NCBI RefSeq assembly: GCF_900186865.1
Contig: NZ_LT906480.1
Span: forward strand, 1,506,001-1,570,000
Direction: 5' to 3'
Length of the DNA: 64,000 nucleotides
From: Stenotrophomonas maltophilia
GTDB lineage: Bacteria; Pseudomonadota; Gammaproteobacteria; Xanthomonadales; Xanthomonadaceae
Shown here: piece after piece, positions 26,708-34,500 of the stretch
How the letters are laid out: every line of letters starts with the position of its first letter
Numbering within the stretch: the first letter of the stretch is position 1
Program-made: the position numbers and the translations under genes
The notes under the pieces: generated by a model
What the model was told of the DNA's origin: nothing
Seen by the model: only the letters and a program-made list of their open reading frames with translations
Databases searched by the model: none

Positions 26708-27109
26708 ATGGCGTTCGTTCGTCAAAACGTAAACCTCGACCCTCGGCAACTGAAACTTGCTCAGCGGCTTGCCCGTGAATCGGGCAGTGGGTTCAGCGCT
26801 TACATGCGAGAGGCGCTGGAGCGACACAACACCGCCACGTCAGTGGTGAGCGTGTTGGAGAACGCCAACGCTCAGCTGGAGCGCCTCATCGACGATCTGC
26901 GGGAAGAGAACGCGCTGTTTCGCAGTGCGCTCCAGGAAGACCTGCGGCGGCTGCGAGACGAAACGAAGGCGGATCAGGACAGCGCCATTCAGCGCTACGA
27001 AGAAGCGCTTCGCAAGGTCGTGACGGCGGCCCTCTCGCAACCCTCTCCCAAAGGCTCTGGTGCGGCCAAGGTGCCCGCAACCGGACCCATGACTGCTCCA
27101 CGCACCTAA
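26708..27109 (+). CDS. Ribbon-helix-helix protein with coiled-coil extension
   Basis: 133 residues. NVNLDPRQLKLAQRLARESGSGFSAYMREALERHN is a ribbon-helix-helix fold. About 50 residues of heptad-patterned coiled coil follow (VVSVLENANAQLERLIDDLREENALFRSALQEDLRRLRDETKADQ). This design resembles small relaxosome accessory proteins or operon repressors of conjugative plasmids. It is the first gene of the 26708-33049 operon and lies directly behind an inverted repeat built from the element's operator half-site. I consider it the best candidate for the operator-binding master regulator. Confidence 0.7.
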   Translation: MAFVRQNVNLDPRQLKLAQRLARESGSGFSAYMREALERHNTATSVVSVLENANAQLERLIDDLREENALFRSALQEDLRRLRDETKADQDSAIQRYEEALRKVVTAALSQPSPKGSGAAKVPATGPMTAPRT

Positions 27110-27137
27110 CTTTCCCCAACAGCAGGAGATCCATCCC

Positions 27138-27773
27138 ATGAAACGTTTTTCCGTTCCTCTCACTATCTGCCTGGCGGCGTTCATGCCGCTTCACGTTTCC
27201 GCCCAGGCCGCCCCTGATGCGGTCCATGCCGCGGAGGACGATAGCAAGCCCAAGGCCGACAAGAAGCGTCTGTTCAAAGCCGGTGGTATCGGTTGCGTGG
27301 CCGGCGGAGCCATCGCCTTGCTCACGGGCAAGAAAGACAAGGCCTTGGGCGCTTGCGCCGCGGGTGCCGCAGTGGGCGCTTCGGCGTCTTACGTGACGCA
27401 GCAGCGGGAGCACGCCGAGCAGGCCGCCGACGCCGCCCGTGCGGCTGGCATGAGGGCCGAAGTGGTGACCAAGACCGAAACCGTGGAGGGCAAGCAGGAA
27501 GCCGTCCTGGATTCGTTGCGCTTGAACTACAACCCCACCGACATGAAGCGTTTGGACAGCGACACTCGGGCCTTCCTCGACAAGTTCGCGGGTCTGTTGA
27601 ACAAGTCCAGCAACGGGTTGACGGTGGTGTTCCAAGGAGCCGACAAGGCCGCCTGCCAAGTGCCCATCGTGGAGCTGGCCAAGCGTGGCGCGCTGTCCAA
27701 GGTCACGGTGGACGACCGCTGCGGCAGCGGTGAGCCCGTGATCGTCGTTACCCCGGTGCCTGACGTCCGCTGA
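27138..27773 (+). CDS. Exported protein with glycine-zipper segment
   Basis: 211 residues. Signal peptide MKRFSVPLTICLAAFMPLHVSAQA, then a glycine-zipper stretch GGIGCVAGGAIALLTGKKDKALGACAAGAAVGASASYVTQQ (about residues 50-92), which usually inserts into or associates with a membrane. The C-terminal domain (LRLNYNPTDMKRLDSDTRAFLDKFAGLLNKSSNGLTVVFQG) is faintly OmpA-like in its spacing. It could be an envelope component of the transfer apparatus; that is inferred from the operon only. Confidence 0.6.
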   Translation: MKRFSVPLTICLAAFMPLHVSAQAAPDAVHAAEDDSKPKADKKRLFKAGGIGCVAGGAIALLTGKKDKALGACAAGAAVGASASYVTQQREHAEQAADAARAAGMRAEVVTKTETVEGKQEAVLDSLRLNYNPTDMKRLDSDTRAFLDKFAGLLNKSSNGLTVVFQGADKAACQVPIVELAKRGALSKVTVDDRCGSGEPVIVVTPVPDVR

Positions 27774-27781
27774 CGCCAATT

Positions 27782-27813
27782 GCCCGGGTGTCTTGCGATG
27801 CCCGGGCTTCCTT
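27782..27813 (+). terminator. Hairpin between 27138 and 27835 genes
   Basis: GCCCGGG (27782-27788) pairs with CCCGGGC (27801-27807), followed by TTCCTT. Likely an attenuator or partial terminator inside the operon. Confidence 0.55.
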
Positions 27814-27834
27814 CCCCCATTCCCAGGAGCCCAC

Positions 27835-29022
27835 ATGACCCCAGAAGAAAGAATCCAGCAACGCAAGCGCGAAGAATTGCTGAAGCGTGCCAACGCAACC
27901 CCGACCGCTTCGCCCACGCAGGAAGAGCGGTTGGTTTCCGACGGCATGAAAGAAAACCTGAAAGCTGCCAGTCACTGGGCCGGGGTGATCAGCAGGCGCA
28001 CTGCCGAGTTGACCCAGAAGGGCGTTGCTGCCGCTGCAGAGAAGGCGAAGGAGGTCAAGGCGACCGTAGACGCCAAGCGGGCAAGAAGCGCAGAGGAAAG
28101 AGTTCAGGCAACAGAAGCCGAGTCTGGCCCCACCGTCCAGCCGACCGAAGCCGAGGTGGCGACAAAGTCTTTGAAGGGAGAGGACGCGGGTTCTCTCGTG
28201 GTTGACGGAATGGCTCAGGACCTTGTGCTTGTTGATGGGGAGGTGGGGGAGGGCAAAGCACCCTTCGCCGAAATGGCAGCCGAGGACCTGGTCGATGCGT
28301 TGTCCGCCCGGGAGCCAGCGGCAATTGCCGTCGAAGCCGAAGCGGTTGGCGTGAGCGAAACGAATCTTGAGCCAGGAGTGACGGAACAGCGGCCTGTCGT
28401 GGAAGCCGCCAGATTTGCACCGGAGGCGGACGCCCCTTCGTATCAGCCAGCAGATGCTGTCAAAGAGCCGCAGGTGACCGATGACGTTTCGACAGGGCAG
28501 GGAAAGTTGGCCGCCACTGCCGCAGAGGAGCTTGGCCCCTCACCCGACGCCCAGGCTCCAGAGGCAGCGCAAGCGTCACTGCATTCCACGCCCCGCTCTC
28601 GTTGGCCCTGGGTCTTGGCCGGCGTAGTGGCGGTGGCATTGGTCGTGGGGGCGATCTACTTCTTACTTGGGAAGAGCGATCAGGTGCCGCCGAGCACACC
28701 GCAGCCCGTGGCACCGGTCGCCACTCCAGCCGCTCCCGAGCAGTTGCCCGAGGTAGTGGAAGCCCCCGTGGTTGTGCCTGCTCCAGCAGTGCTTCCAGAG
28801 CGGGCCGAGCCAGAACCTGCGATAGAGAAGCCAGATCCGGTCGCCACTCCCGATGTGAAAGCGTCAGCTCCGATTGCGACCCAGCCCAAGCCTTCGCCGA
28901 AACGTGCAACCGCCCCGTTGCCGAGGAAGGCACCCGCACCCGCCGCCGAACCGCGGAACGACTGGCAGCAAAAAGCCAATGCAGACCTGGACGCTTGGGC
29001 GAAGAAGTCGGGGATCGACTGA
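27835..29022 (+). CDS. Single-pass inner-membrane protein with long acidic and proline-rich arms
   Basis: 395 residues. The cytoplasmic N-terminal part of about 260 residues is acidic and Ala/Glu-rich. One membrane helix (WPWVLAGVVAVALVVGAIYFLLG, about 263-285) follows, then a Pro/Ala/Val-rich region of about 110 residues, presumably periplasmic, as in TonB or VirB10-like spanning proteins. There is no TonB C-terminal domain. The start MTPEERIQQRKREELLKRAN is fixed by the AGGAG before 27835. It sits in the operon with the 29444 ATPase and could bridge the membrane for it; inferred. Confidence 0.6.
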   Translation: MTPEERIQQRKREELLKRANATPTASPTQEERLVSDGMKENLKAASHWAGVISRRTAELTQKGVAAAAEKAKEVKATVDAKRARSAEERVQATEAESGPTVQPTEAEVATKSLKGEDAGSLVVDGMAQDLVLVDGEVGEGKAPFAEMAAEDLVDALSAREPAAIAVEAEAVGVSETNLEPGVTEQRPVVEAARFAPEADAPSYQPADAVKEPQVTDDVSTGQGKLAATAAEELGPSPDAQAPEAAQASLHSTPRSRWPWVLAGVVAVALVVGAIYFLLGKSDQVPPSTPQPVAPVATPAAPEQLPEVVEAPVVVPAPAVLPERAEPEPAIEKPDPVATPDVKASAPIATQPKPSPKRATAPLPRKAPAPAAEPRNDWQQKANADLDAWAKKSGID

Positions 29023-29052
29023 TCCCCCTTGCGCATCCGCGGATTCGATCTA

Positions 29053-29070
29053 GAAAGAAGTGACCTACTC
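29053..29070. promoter_or_regulatory. Half-operator before 29088
   Basis: GAAAGAAGTGACCTACTC, followed by ACGAATA. The right half (ACCTACTCACGAATA) matches the family exactly and the left arm is degenerate. It ends 18 bases before the ATG at 29088. Confidence 0.5.
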
Positions 29071-29087
29071 ACGAATAAGGGGGAAGC

Positions 29088-29420
29088 ATGTTCAAGTGGC
29101 TGTTCACGCAATACCGGGAACCCGGAAAACTTCACTTCGGATCAAAGTGGCTGAACCTGCACGGGCGCTTGTTCCTCGGCAGCCCTGAATCGTTTGGCAT
29201 GGGCCACCTGAGCGAAGGCGTCCGCCGCACTTTCTACTACCTACGCGCCGATCGCAGACCGCCGGTCAGAGACGACGCCGCGTATGACGCATGGACCAAG
29301 GATCGGCTCTACGCGAGCAAGGTTGAGCAGGTCGCAGAGCGCTGGGTGGCCAAAGCGGGCTTTCTGGCGTGCGCGCCGCTTTGCTTGGTGCTTGCCGTCT
29401 TGGCGCATTGGCTTCGTTGA
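29088..29420 (+). CDS. Small membrane protein preceding the large ATPase
   Basis: 110 residues, with a hydrophobic C-terminus (AGFLACAPLCLVLAVLAHWLR) that would anchor it with the N-terminal 85 residues in the cytoplasm. The ATG at 29088 follows AAGGGGGAAGC. It directly precedes the large ATPase gene by 23 bases, so it may be its small partner. No family recognised. Confidence 0.6.
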   Translation: MFKWLFTQYREPGKLHFGSKWLNLHGRLFLGSPESFGMGHLSEGVRRTFYYLRADRRPPVRDDAAYDAWTKDRLYASKVEQVAERWVAKAGFLACAPLCLVLAVLAHWLR

Positions 29421-29443
29421 TTTGACAGAGGAGGGAGACAGAG

Positions 29444-32437
29444 ATGGCAGCAATCAGTTTGTTCAACGTGCTTGACTGGACGAGCGGCCTGGGGCGCAAG
29501 TTCCGCCGGAAGAGCGGCGAGCCTTCGAGCGTGAAGGAAGAAATCATCGTCAAATCCCACGAGGAGTATGAAAACCTCGTGGGGCGCTTTGACGTGACCG
29601 ATCGCGTTCGCAGTCGAGAGCTCGATGTGCCAGAGGCTGACCGGGATTTCGCGCTGGAGTGCGGCGCGGTCTGGGACGAGAACGCCCAGGTGTTCAAGGT
29701 GCCCGACGGACGCAACGAGGACGAATTCCAGGAGTGGTGGCCGAAGGTTCCGGAAGATTTGCGGGACACCCAATCGCGGATCATCACGACGAAGCTTGGA
29801 CGGCGTGCCGAGGGCTTCCTGCAGGGCAACGACATGGGGCAGGGCGGCGACAGCCTGGCCACTCCCTTGATGTATCTTGCCTTCCCCGTGATCGGCGTTC
29901 TGGCGACCTTCCTAGTGAGCCTCATCGGCTGGGCAGGCTGGGCAGCTCTGTTGCTGACCATTCCTTACTTCATTGCCCTCAAGCAAGGCGAGGGCATGAA
30001 GGAGGCACTGAAGGCCCTGGTGCTTTTGCAGTGGGTTCCAATGGCGCTTCAGTTCATAGTTGGAGACAGCAAGGGCGGCACCGAGGTGGCAATGCAAGCC
30101 GGCGGCATGGCTGTGTATGCCCAGATGGCCAAGACCTATCTTTGGTGGGCCCTTGGCTTGGCCTTTGGCTTTGTGGGCATCCTGTTTGTGGTTTGCTTTG
30201 TGTCCGCGGCCTCGCACCCCCACCGGGGCGTCATCGGCGGGACGGCCGCGCGCTTCATTCAAGCGATGAAGTGGGTGGGGCTCATCTTTGCCACCTTGGT
30301 TGTCGCCAAGGTCCTGCCGTTTGGCTTGGGCGAGGCGGCACCTTACGTGCTGGCGTGCATGTATGCGATGCAATACGCCGAAGGCAACTTTGTCCAGAAC
30401 GCCGCCCGGCTCTACCTGCAGAACAACGACAACAACCTGGCCACCCAGGGGGCGTTGATCAACTCACACGTCAAGGCCCGTGAACAGCAAGCCGAGGCGG
30501 CCCTGCGGGACAAGACCCCGCTGATCACCATTGGGCGCGCCACGGGACACCTTTCCGACAAGGGCTATGGCTACTCGCCCGACCTGGGCACCGTGATGAT
30601 GTTCTCGTGGAGGGATTGTCAGCAGGGCCTGCTGGTATTCGGAGCCATCGGATCTGGCAAATCCTTCGCCGCGCTGAGACCCATCGCTCGTCGGTTCCGT
30701 AGAGCCGCGTTGGCGATGGCATGTGTGGCGCCAGGCCACGCAGATGCAAGGGAGCGCTTGAAGCAGCAGAAGCTTGCCGGCGGTGGCGCGCTCATCGCCG
30801 ACGGCAAAGACGGGGCGATCATCTCGGACTTGGAGGGATTGTTCGATATCGTCGTCAAACCCGGGATGCGGGTGGCGCCATACGAAGGGTTGGCGCCAGA
30901 TCAAATCGTCCGGGCATTGCGCGGCGCATCGGGTGGGCGCGTGGACGAGAAATCCAAGCTTTGGACGGATGGTGGCGATGCGTTCCTTTACCACACCGGC
31001 ATCATTCTTCGTGCGCTAGTGGATCACGAGATGGCTTACAGGTCTTGGTGTTCGGCCAAGCTGGAAGGGCTGGAGCGTGCACAGTTGGATGCGGAGCTTG
31101 AGCTGGTCAAACAGCGCAAGCTGGACGAGGACGTGGCCGAGACTGAGGCATTGCTCGAGCGGATCGCCGAACAGATCGCCATCCATCGAATCCCTGTGAG
31201 CGACGACAGGCAATGGCAATACACGCCATTCCACCACGCCAAGTTGTTGTCCATTGTGGAACGCGTGATTCCCGCCAGCCCCGCGCCTCGTGCCAATGCA
31301 AAGCTGATGGAGGTGGTGAAATACTTGGGCCTGGAAGAGGCGGACACGAGCCATGACGAAGAAGGGCGCCTGGCCTACGCGGCCTACCTGCAACAGCACC
31401 GCCTTCGTCAAGAGAGCGCTCCGCAGACCATCCACCCGGATCTCTTCCGTCCCATGTCTCAGCTGCAGAGCTCGCTGGAATGGGCGTTCCTGGAGATTCC
31501 CGCGATGCATCCGGAACAGAGGCAATCGTTCACGCTCAACTCACGAGGGCTGCTGGAGAAGCTCTTGCGAGGCGAAAAGCTGCGTGACAGCAAGACGGAC
31601 ATGCCTTGGCATTCGATTGAGACGGGCGAGGTGGATGTGTCCGACGCGCTCTATGGAGCCATGGTAGGCCTCTTCTTGCCCCCGACCCAATTCGGTGAAG
31701 CGGGTGAAATGATGATGCGCCTGCTCAAACAGCGGGTCATGAACGGAATCAAGGCGCGTGGTGCATTCGGCGAAAAGTGGCGCGAAGCGTTGCCTGGGCA
31801 AACCGAGGTGATGTTGATGATGGACGAGGCCCACCTGTTGTTGACGGCCGATGACATCAACCTGTTCTCCGTTTCGCGCTCGCTGGGGTTGATGCCCGTG
31901 CTTGCAACGCAAGGGTTTGAAAGCTTGGTCAACGCCTTTGGGTCAGTCAACGAGGCGGAGCTGATGGCCAACACGATGCAATCGGTGATCGCGCTGAAGT
32001 GCTCGCACAACACCCACGAATACCTGGAAAAGCGGTTCGGACAGGCAACGTTGACCACGTTCAAACAGCGCACCCGGGGCATCGACTACCAAGGCGGCAT
32101 GAACAATTGGCGCCACTCCGTGCTCAACGACCCGGATCATGCCTACGCGTCCGCCTACGACAAGATGCGAATGGAAGGGGCCGGGCGGTTGACGGCCTCG
32201 CGCATCGACGCCGTGACGGGGCGCCGCTGGCGGATTGGGTCGGAGGACACGCTGGGCCAAGACGAGATCGCGCGCGACATTGACATGCCCACCGGGGGCA
32301 AGCGCGAGGTGCAGCCGCTCTTCCTGCAGGAAGAATACTCCGCCCTTCTTGAGCCCCGTGGTCACGCCATCGTGGCGCTGAACCGTGCCGGCATCAAGCG
32401 AATCGACTTGGCGGAGCTGCTGCCCGATGCGGATTGA
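29444..32437 (+). CDS. Large TraG/VirD4-superfamily membrane ATPase
   Basis: 997 residues. Four or more hydrophobic segments lie between residues 140 and 310. The P-loop is GAIGSGKS (400-407), Walker B VMLMMDEA (789-796), followed by LFSVSRSLGLMPVLATQGFESLVNAFGSVNEAELMANTMQSVIAL, the arginine/glutamine-rich C-terminal motif of TraD/TraG/VirD4 coupling proteins. About 380 residues between the two motifs is long and probably contains an all-alpha domain. It differs from the conventional coupling protein at 34478. It could pump a substrate through an unusual channel or act like DotL/IcmO. ATPase identity is firm; the coupling role is inferred. Confidence 0.75.
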   Translation: MAAISLFNVLDWTSGLGRKFRRKSGEPSSVKEEIIVKSHEEYENLVGRFDVTDRVRSRELDVPEADRDFALECGAVWDENAQVFKVPDGRNEDEFQEWWPKVPEDLRDTQSRIITTKLGRRAEGFLQGNDMGQGGDSLATPLMYLAFPVIGVLATFLVSLIGWAGWAALLLTIPYFIALKQGEGMKEALKALVLLQWVPMALQFIVGDSKGGTEVAMQAGGMAVYAQMAKTYLWWALGLAFGFVGILFVVCFVSAASHPHRGVIGGTAARFIQAMKWVGLIFATLVVAKVLPFGLGEAAPYVLACMYAMQYAEGNFVQNAARLYLQNNDNNLATQGALINSHVKAREQQAEAALRDKTPLITIGRATGHLSDKGYGYSPDLGTVMMFSWRDCQQGLLVFGAIGSGKSFAALRPIARRFRRAALAMACVAPGHADARERLKQQKLAGGGALIADGKDGAIISDLEGLFDIVVKPGMRVAPYEGLAPDQIVRALRGASGGRVDEKSKLWTDGGDAFLYHTGIILRALVDHEMAYRSWCSAKLEGLERAQLDAELELVKQRKLDEDVAETEALLERIAEQIAIHRIPVSDDRQWQYTPFHHAKLLSIVERVIPASPAPRANAKLMEVVKYLGLEEADTSHDEEGRLAYAAYLQQHRLRQESAPQTIHPDLFRPMSQLQSSLEWAFLEIPAMHPEQRQSFTLNSRGLLEKLLRGEKLRDSKTDMPWHSIETGEVDVSDALYGAMVGLFLPPTQFGEAGEMMMRLLKQRVMNGIKARGAFGEKWREALPGQTEVMLMMDEAHLLLTADDINLFSVSRSLGLMPVLATQGFESLVNAFGSVNEAELMANTMQSVIALKCSHNTHEYLEKRFGQATLTTFKQRTRGIDYQGGMNNWRHSVLNDPDHAYASAYDKMRMEGAGRLTASRIDAVTGRRWRIGSEDTLGQDEIARDIDMPTGGKREVQPLFLQEEYSALLEPRGHAIVALNRAGIKRIDLAELLPDAD

Positions 32438-32524
32438 TGCGGATAGGCAAGGGGGCTCGCCCCCCTTGCCAAACCCACGGATTGATCAACGATGAACCCA
32501 TTCACCCCAGCGGAGGAAACAAAC

Positions 32525-33049
32525 ATGAGCGACACCCCTTCCCAACCCATCGAAGAAATGACCGAGCTGCGAGCACTCCAGGCGCAGCGCAACGAGCGGC
32601 TTCTGGGCGATCGCCCACCGCCCCAGAAGGACAGCGCGGCACGGGCGGACTTCGAGCAGAACGTGGCCCAAGACCAAGACGCCATCGAGCAACGCCGACA
32701 GCGCGTTCTGGAGTGGGCAGAGAAGGCCTCGCCCGATCAGATCGCCGCGCTCCAGGCAAAGATCCAGGAGGCCGACAAAGCCGTTCGTGATGCAAAGCCG
32801 GACGACAAGCACGAGCAGGTGGTTCATGCGACCGTTGCGCAGTGGCGGCAGCAACGCGGGGCCCAGCGGGAGGAGACCCCTCCCATGTTGACCCGTGAGC
32901 AGCGGATGGAGAACGGACCTGGGCGCCTGGGATACGCCGATTACGCCCGCAGTTCGTTGAAGGAGGCGGCTTTCATGAAGGACTACGCTGCCAATTACAA
33001 TTGGGAGAAGCACCAGAAGCAGGCCCAACCGAACGTCTTCCGACAGTAA
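32525..33049 (+). CDS. Charged helical protein of unknown function, end of ATPase operon
   Basis: 174 residues; the ATG at 32525 follows CGGAGGAAAC. It is highly charged and helical, with a coiled-coil-like middle (ERRQRVLEWAEKASPDQIAALQAKIQEADKAVRDAKPDDKHE). No membrane segment or motif. It is separated from the ATPase stop by 87 bases and closed by a terminator, so it is the last gene of the operon. A cytosolic adaptor for the ATPase is plausible. Confidence 0.6.
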   Translation: MSDTPSQPIEEMTELRALQAQRNERLLGDRPPPQKDSAARADFEQNVAQDQDAIEQRRQRVLEWAEKASPDQIAALQAKIQEADKAVRDAKPDDKHEQVVHATVAQWRQQRGAQREETPPMLTREQRMENGPGRLGYADYARSSLKEAAFMKDYAANYNWEKHQKQAQPNVFRQ

Positions 33050-33070
33050 TTTTTCACCGATGTTCAAATC

Positions 33071-33101
33071 TGCCCGGTTCTTCGCAGAATCGGGCATTTT
33101 T
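33071..33101 (+). terminator. Rho-independent terminator
   Basis: TGCCCG (33071-33076) pairs with CGGGCA (33091-33096) and is followed by TTTTT. It ends the operon 26708-33049. Confidence 0.8.
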
Positions 33102-33145
33102 GCGTCTTGACGTCCAGTTTGATGGTGCTTTACTGGTTTTGTAAA

Positions 33146-33163
33146 GAGTAGGTAGACCTACTC
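33146..33163. promoter_or_regulatory. 18-bp operator, perfect type copy
   Basis: GAGTAGGTAGACCTACTC: 7-bp arms (GAGTAGG / CCTACTC) with a TAGA spacer, perfectly symmetric. It lies 24 bases before the ATG at 33187. This is the best copy of the operator seen also at 20534, 39706, 42907 and 43118. Confidence 0.8.
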
Positions 33164-33186
33164 ATAAAACCAAAAGGAGAGCCGCC

Positions 33187-33390
33187 ATGTCCACGTTGTT
33201 CAATGCCCTCAAAGACTTCGCTTTCGAAAACGCGGTTCCACTGCTGACCGGCTTGTTCCTGCTGACCGCGGCCTTCGCAGCGGCTGTTCTCGTCTACCCC
33301 CCGGCCATTCCGGTTCTGCTCAAAGTGGTGGCCATGGCGGTGGCGGGCTTTGTGACCATCGGGGTGGTGGTCCAGAGTTCCTTCCGGTGA
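33187..33390 (+). CDS. Small two-helix membrane protein
   Basis: 67 residues with two hydrophobic segments (VPLLTGLFLLTAAFAAAVLVYPPAIPV and LLKVVAMAVAGFVTIGVVVQSS). The ATG follows AAAAGGAGAGCCGCC. It is the first gene behind the perfect operator at 33146 and its stop overlaps the GTG of the next gene. The size and hydrophobicity resemble VirB2-like pilins, but the signal peptide and cyclisation marks are absent, so I leave it unnamed. Confidence 0.6.
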   Translation: MSTLFNALKDFAFENAVPLLTGLFLLTAAFAAAVLVYPPAIPVLLKVVAMAVAGFVTIGVVVQSSFR

Positions 33391-33536
33391 GCAGCCGGCG
33401 CTGGCTCAAGCTGCGTGCAAGGTGCAGGAAGCGTTGGCGCCGGTTTGACTGGGATGGGTTTGATTTCTGGTTCTACCCCGCGCTGATTTTCTACATGTTG
33501 GGCTGGATCGTCTTTGGCCCACCCGACAGCGTTTAG
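33387..33536 (+). CDS. Very small membrane protein
   Basis: 49 residues from a GTG overlapping the previous stop. A basic N-terminus (MSSRRWLKLRARCRKRWRRF) precedes a membrane segment (FWFYPALIFYMLGWIVFG). It ends 5 bases before the tRNA gene. Function unknown; coupling to the preceding gene supports it being real. Confidence 0.5.
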   Translation: MSSRRWLKLRARCRKRWRRFDWDGFDFWFYPALIFYMLGWIVFGPPDSV

Positions 33537-33541
33537 CGTTC

Positions 33542-33628
33542 GGGTCAGTAGTCCGGTAACGAAGCCGGGGCAGTCTGTAAAACTGCTGGTTCACTCCCCT
33601 GCAGGTTCAAGTCCTGCCTGACCCACCA
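33542..33628 (+). tRNA. tRNA-Tyr (anticodon GTA), encoded in the mobile element
   Basis: The acceptor stem GGGTCAG pairs perfectly with CTGACCC, followed by A and a genomic CCA. The anticodon arm is GCAGT-CTGTAAA-ACTGC, reading GUA (tyrosine). The T arm GCAGG-TTCAAGT-CCTGC is intact, and a variable arm (TGGTTCACTCC) of class II type is present. The D arm is weaker (GTCC/GGGC with a G-U pair). Sequence outside the stems differs from typical host tRNA-Tyr. It lies between small membrane-protein genes and an ankyrin gene, inside the element rather than at its edge. Confidence 0.85.
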
Positions 33629-33672
33629 TTTCTGCGTGTTGGCTTGACGGCCAGCGATTCAACGCTACAACC

Positions 33673-34500
33673 ATGGGGATGGACACTCAAGAATCCCTGT
33701 TGCGCCTTTTGCGTCCCCTGGACCTCCAACGAGCGGAGGCCTTGGCGGCCGCGCTCGCTCGCGAACCCGGCGCATCCAAAGGCCTTCACGATTCGCAAGT
33801 GTTGGCGCGCGCCCACGCACTGAGCGTTGCCCCTGTTGAGGGTCGGTTGGGCGATCTGGTTTGGCAGGTGCGCCAGCGGGAGCACGATGATGCACCCCAA
33901 GTGGACCTGCGCTGGGGCTTGTATCGCCTGGGGTTCGACGCGCCCACGCGGGCCTCCACCCGGGACCTGGTGCGTGCTTACGGGAGGCGCTTGGCAGACC
34001 GTGACGAGCCGATGGTTTACAGCACCTTGGCAGAGAGGGTGGCTGGGTTGTCCATGGCAGAGCACGCCTCGCTCTTCCAAGGCATGGCGATGGCGGTGGA
34101 GGAAGCGCGGGCACGGAAGTCCGATGCAAACCGGTTGCGGGAGAACGCACCGTGGCAGGGCTGGCTCGTGGGGGCGTCCCGGGCGGGCCACGAAGCAGCA
34201 CTGCTGGCCTGCATCGGCATGGGAGCGGACGCCCGGCTGCCCGATGCCAGCGGCAACACGCCCCTGCACCACGCGGCCCGGTTTGGTCACGCCTCGCTGG
34301 TCACGCCTCTGGTTGAAGCGGGCTCCGACGTGGCGGCCCTCAACGCCCACGGGTGGGCACCGCTCCACCTTGCCGCCCTTCACAAGCACGCCCGGGCCTG
34401 CCTCCACCTGATGGCCCACGGCGCCAATCCAGAGCAGCCAGGGTGGCGAGGGCGGCCCCCGACGCGCATGCACCGACATGAGCAAACCCAAGCCCTTTGA
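33673..34500 (+). CDS. Ankyrin-repeat protein
   Basis: 275 residues (ATG at 33673; an alternative ATG at 33679 is in frame). The C-terminal third has two clear ankyrin repeats: SGNTPLHHAARFGHASLVTPLVEAGSDVAALNAHGWAPLHLAALHKHARACLHLMAHGANPEQPG. The N-terminal two thirds are helical and unrecognised. It overlaps the coupling-ATPase gene by 23 bases, so it heads that operon. Ankyrins bind proteins; it may regulate or dock with the coupling ATPase. Confidence 0.65.
   Translation: MGMDTQESLLRLLRPLDLQRAEALAAALAREPGASKGLHDSQVLARAHALSVAPVEGRLGDLVWQVRQREHDDAPQVDLRWGLYRLGFDAPTRASTRDLVRAYGRRLADRDEPMVYSTLAERVAGLSMAEHASLFQGMAMAVEEARARKSDANRLRENAPWQGWLVGASRAGHEAALLACIGMGADARLPDASGNTPLHHAARFGHASLVTPLVEAGSDVAALNAHGWAPLHLAALHKHARACLHLMAHGANPEQPGWRGRPPTRMHRHEQTQAL

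Noticed and set aside
33187..33390. A VirB2-type pilin
   Set aside because: Two hydrophobic helices fit, but there is no long signal peptide or pilin motif and no VirB neighbours.
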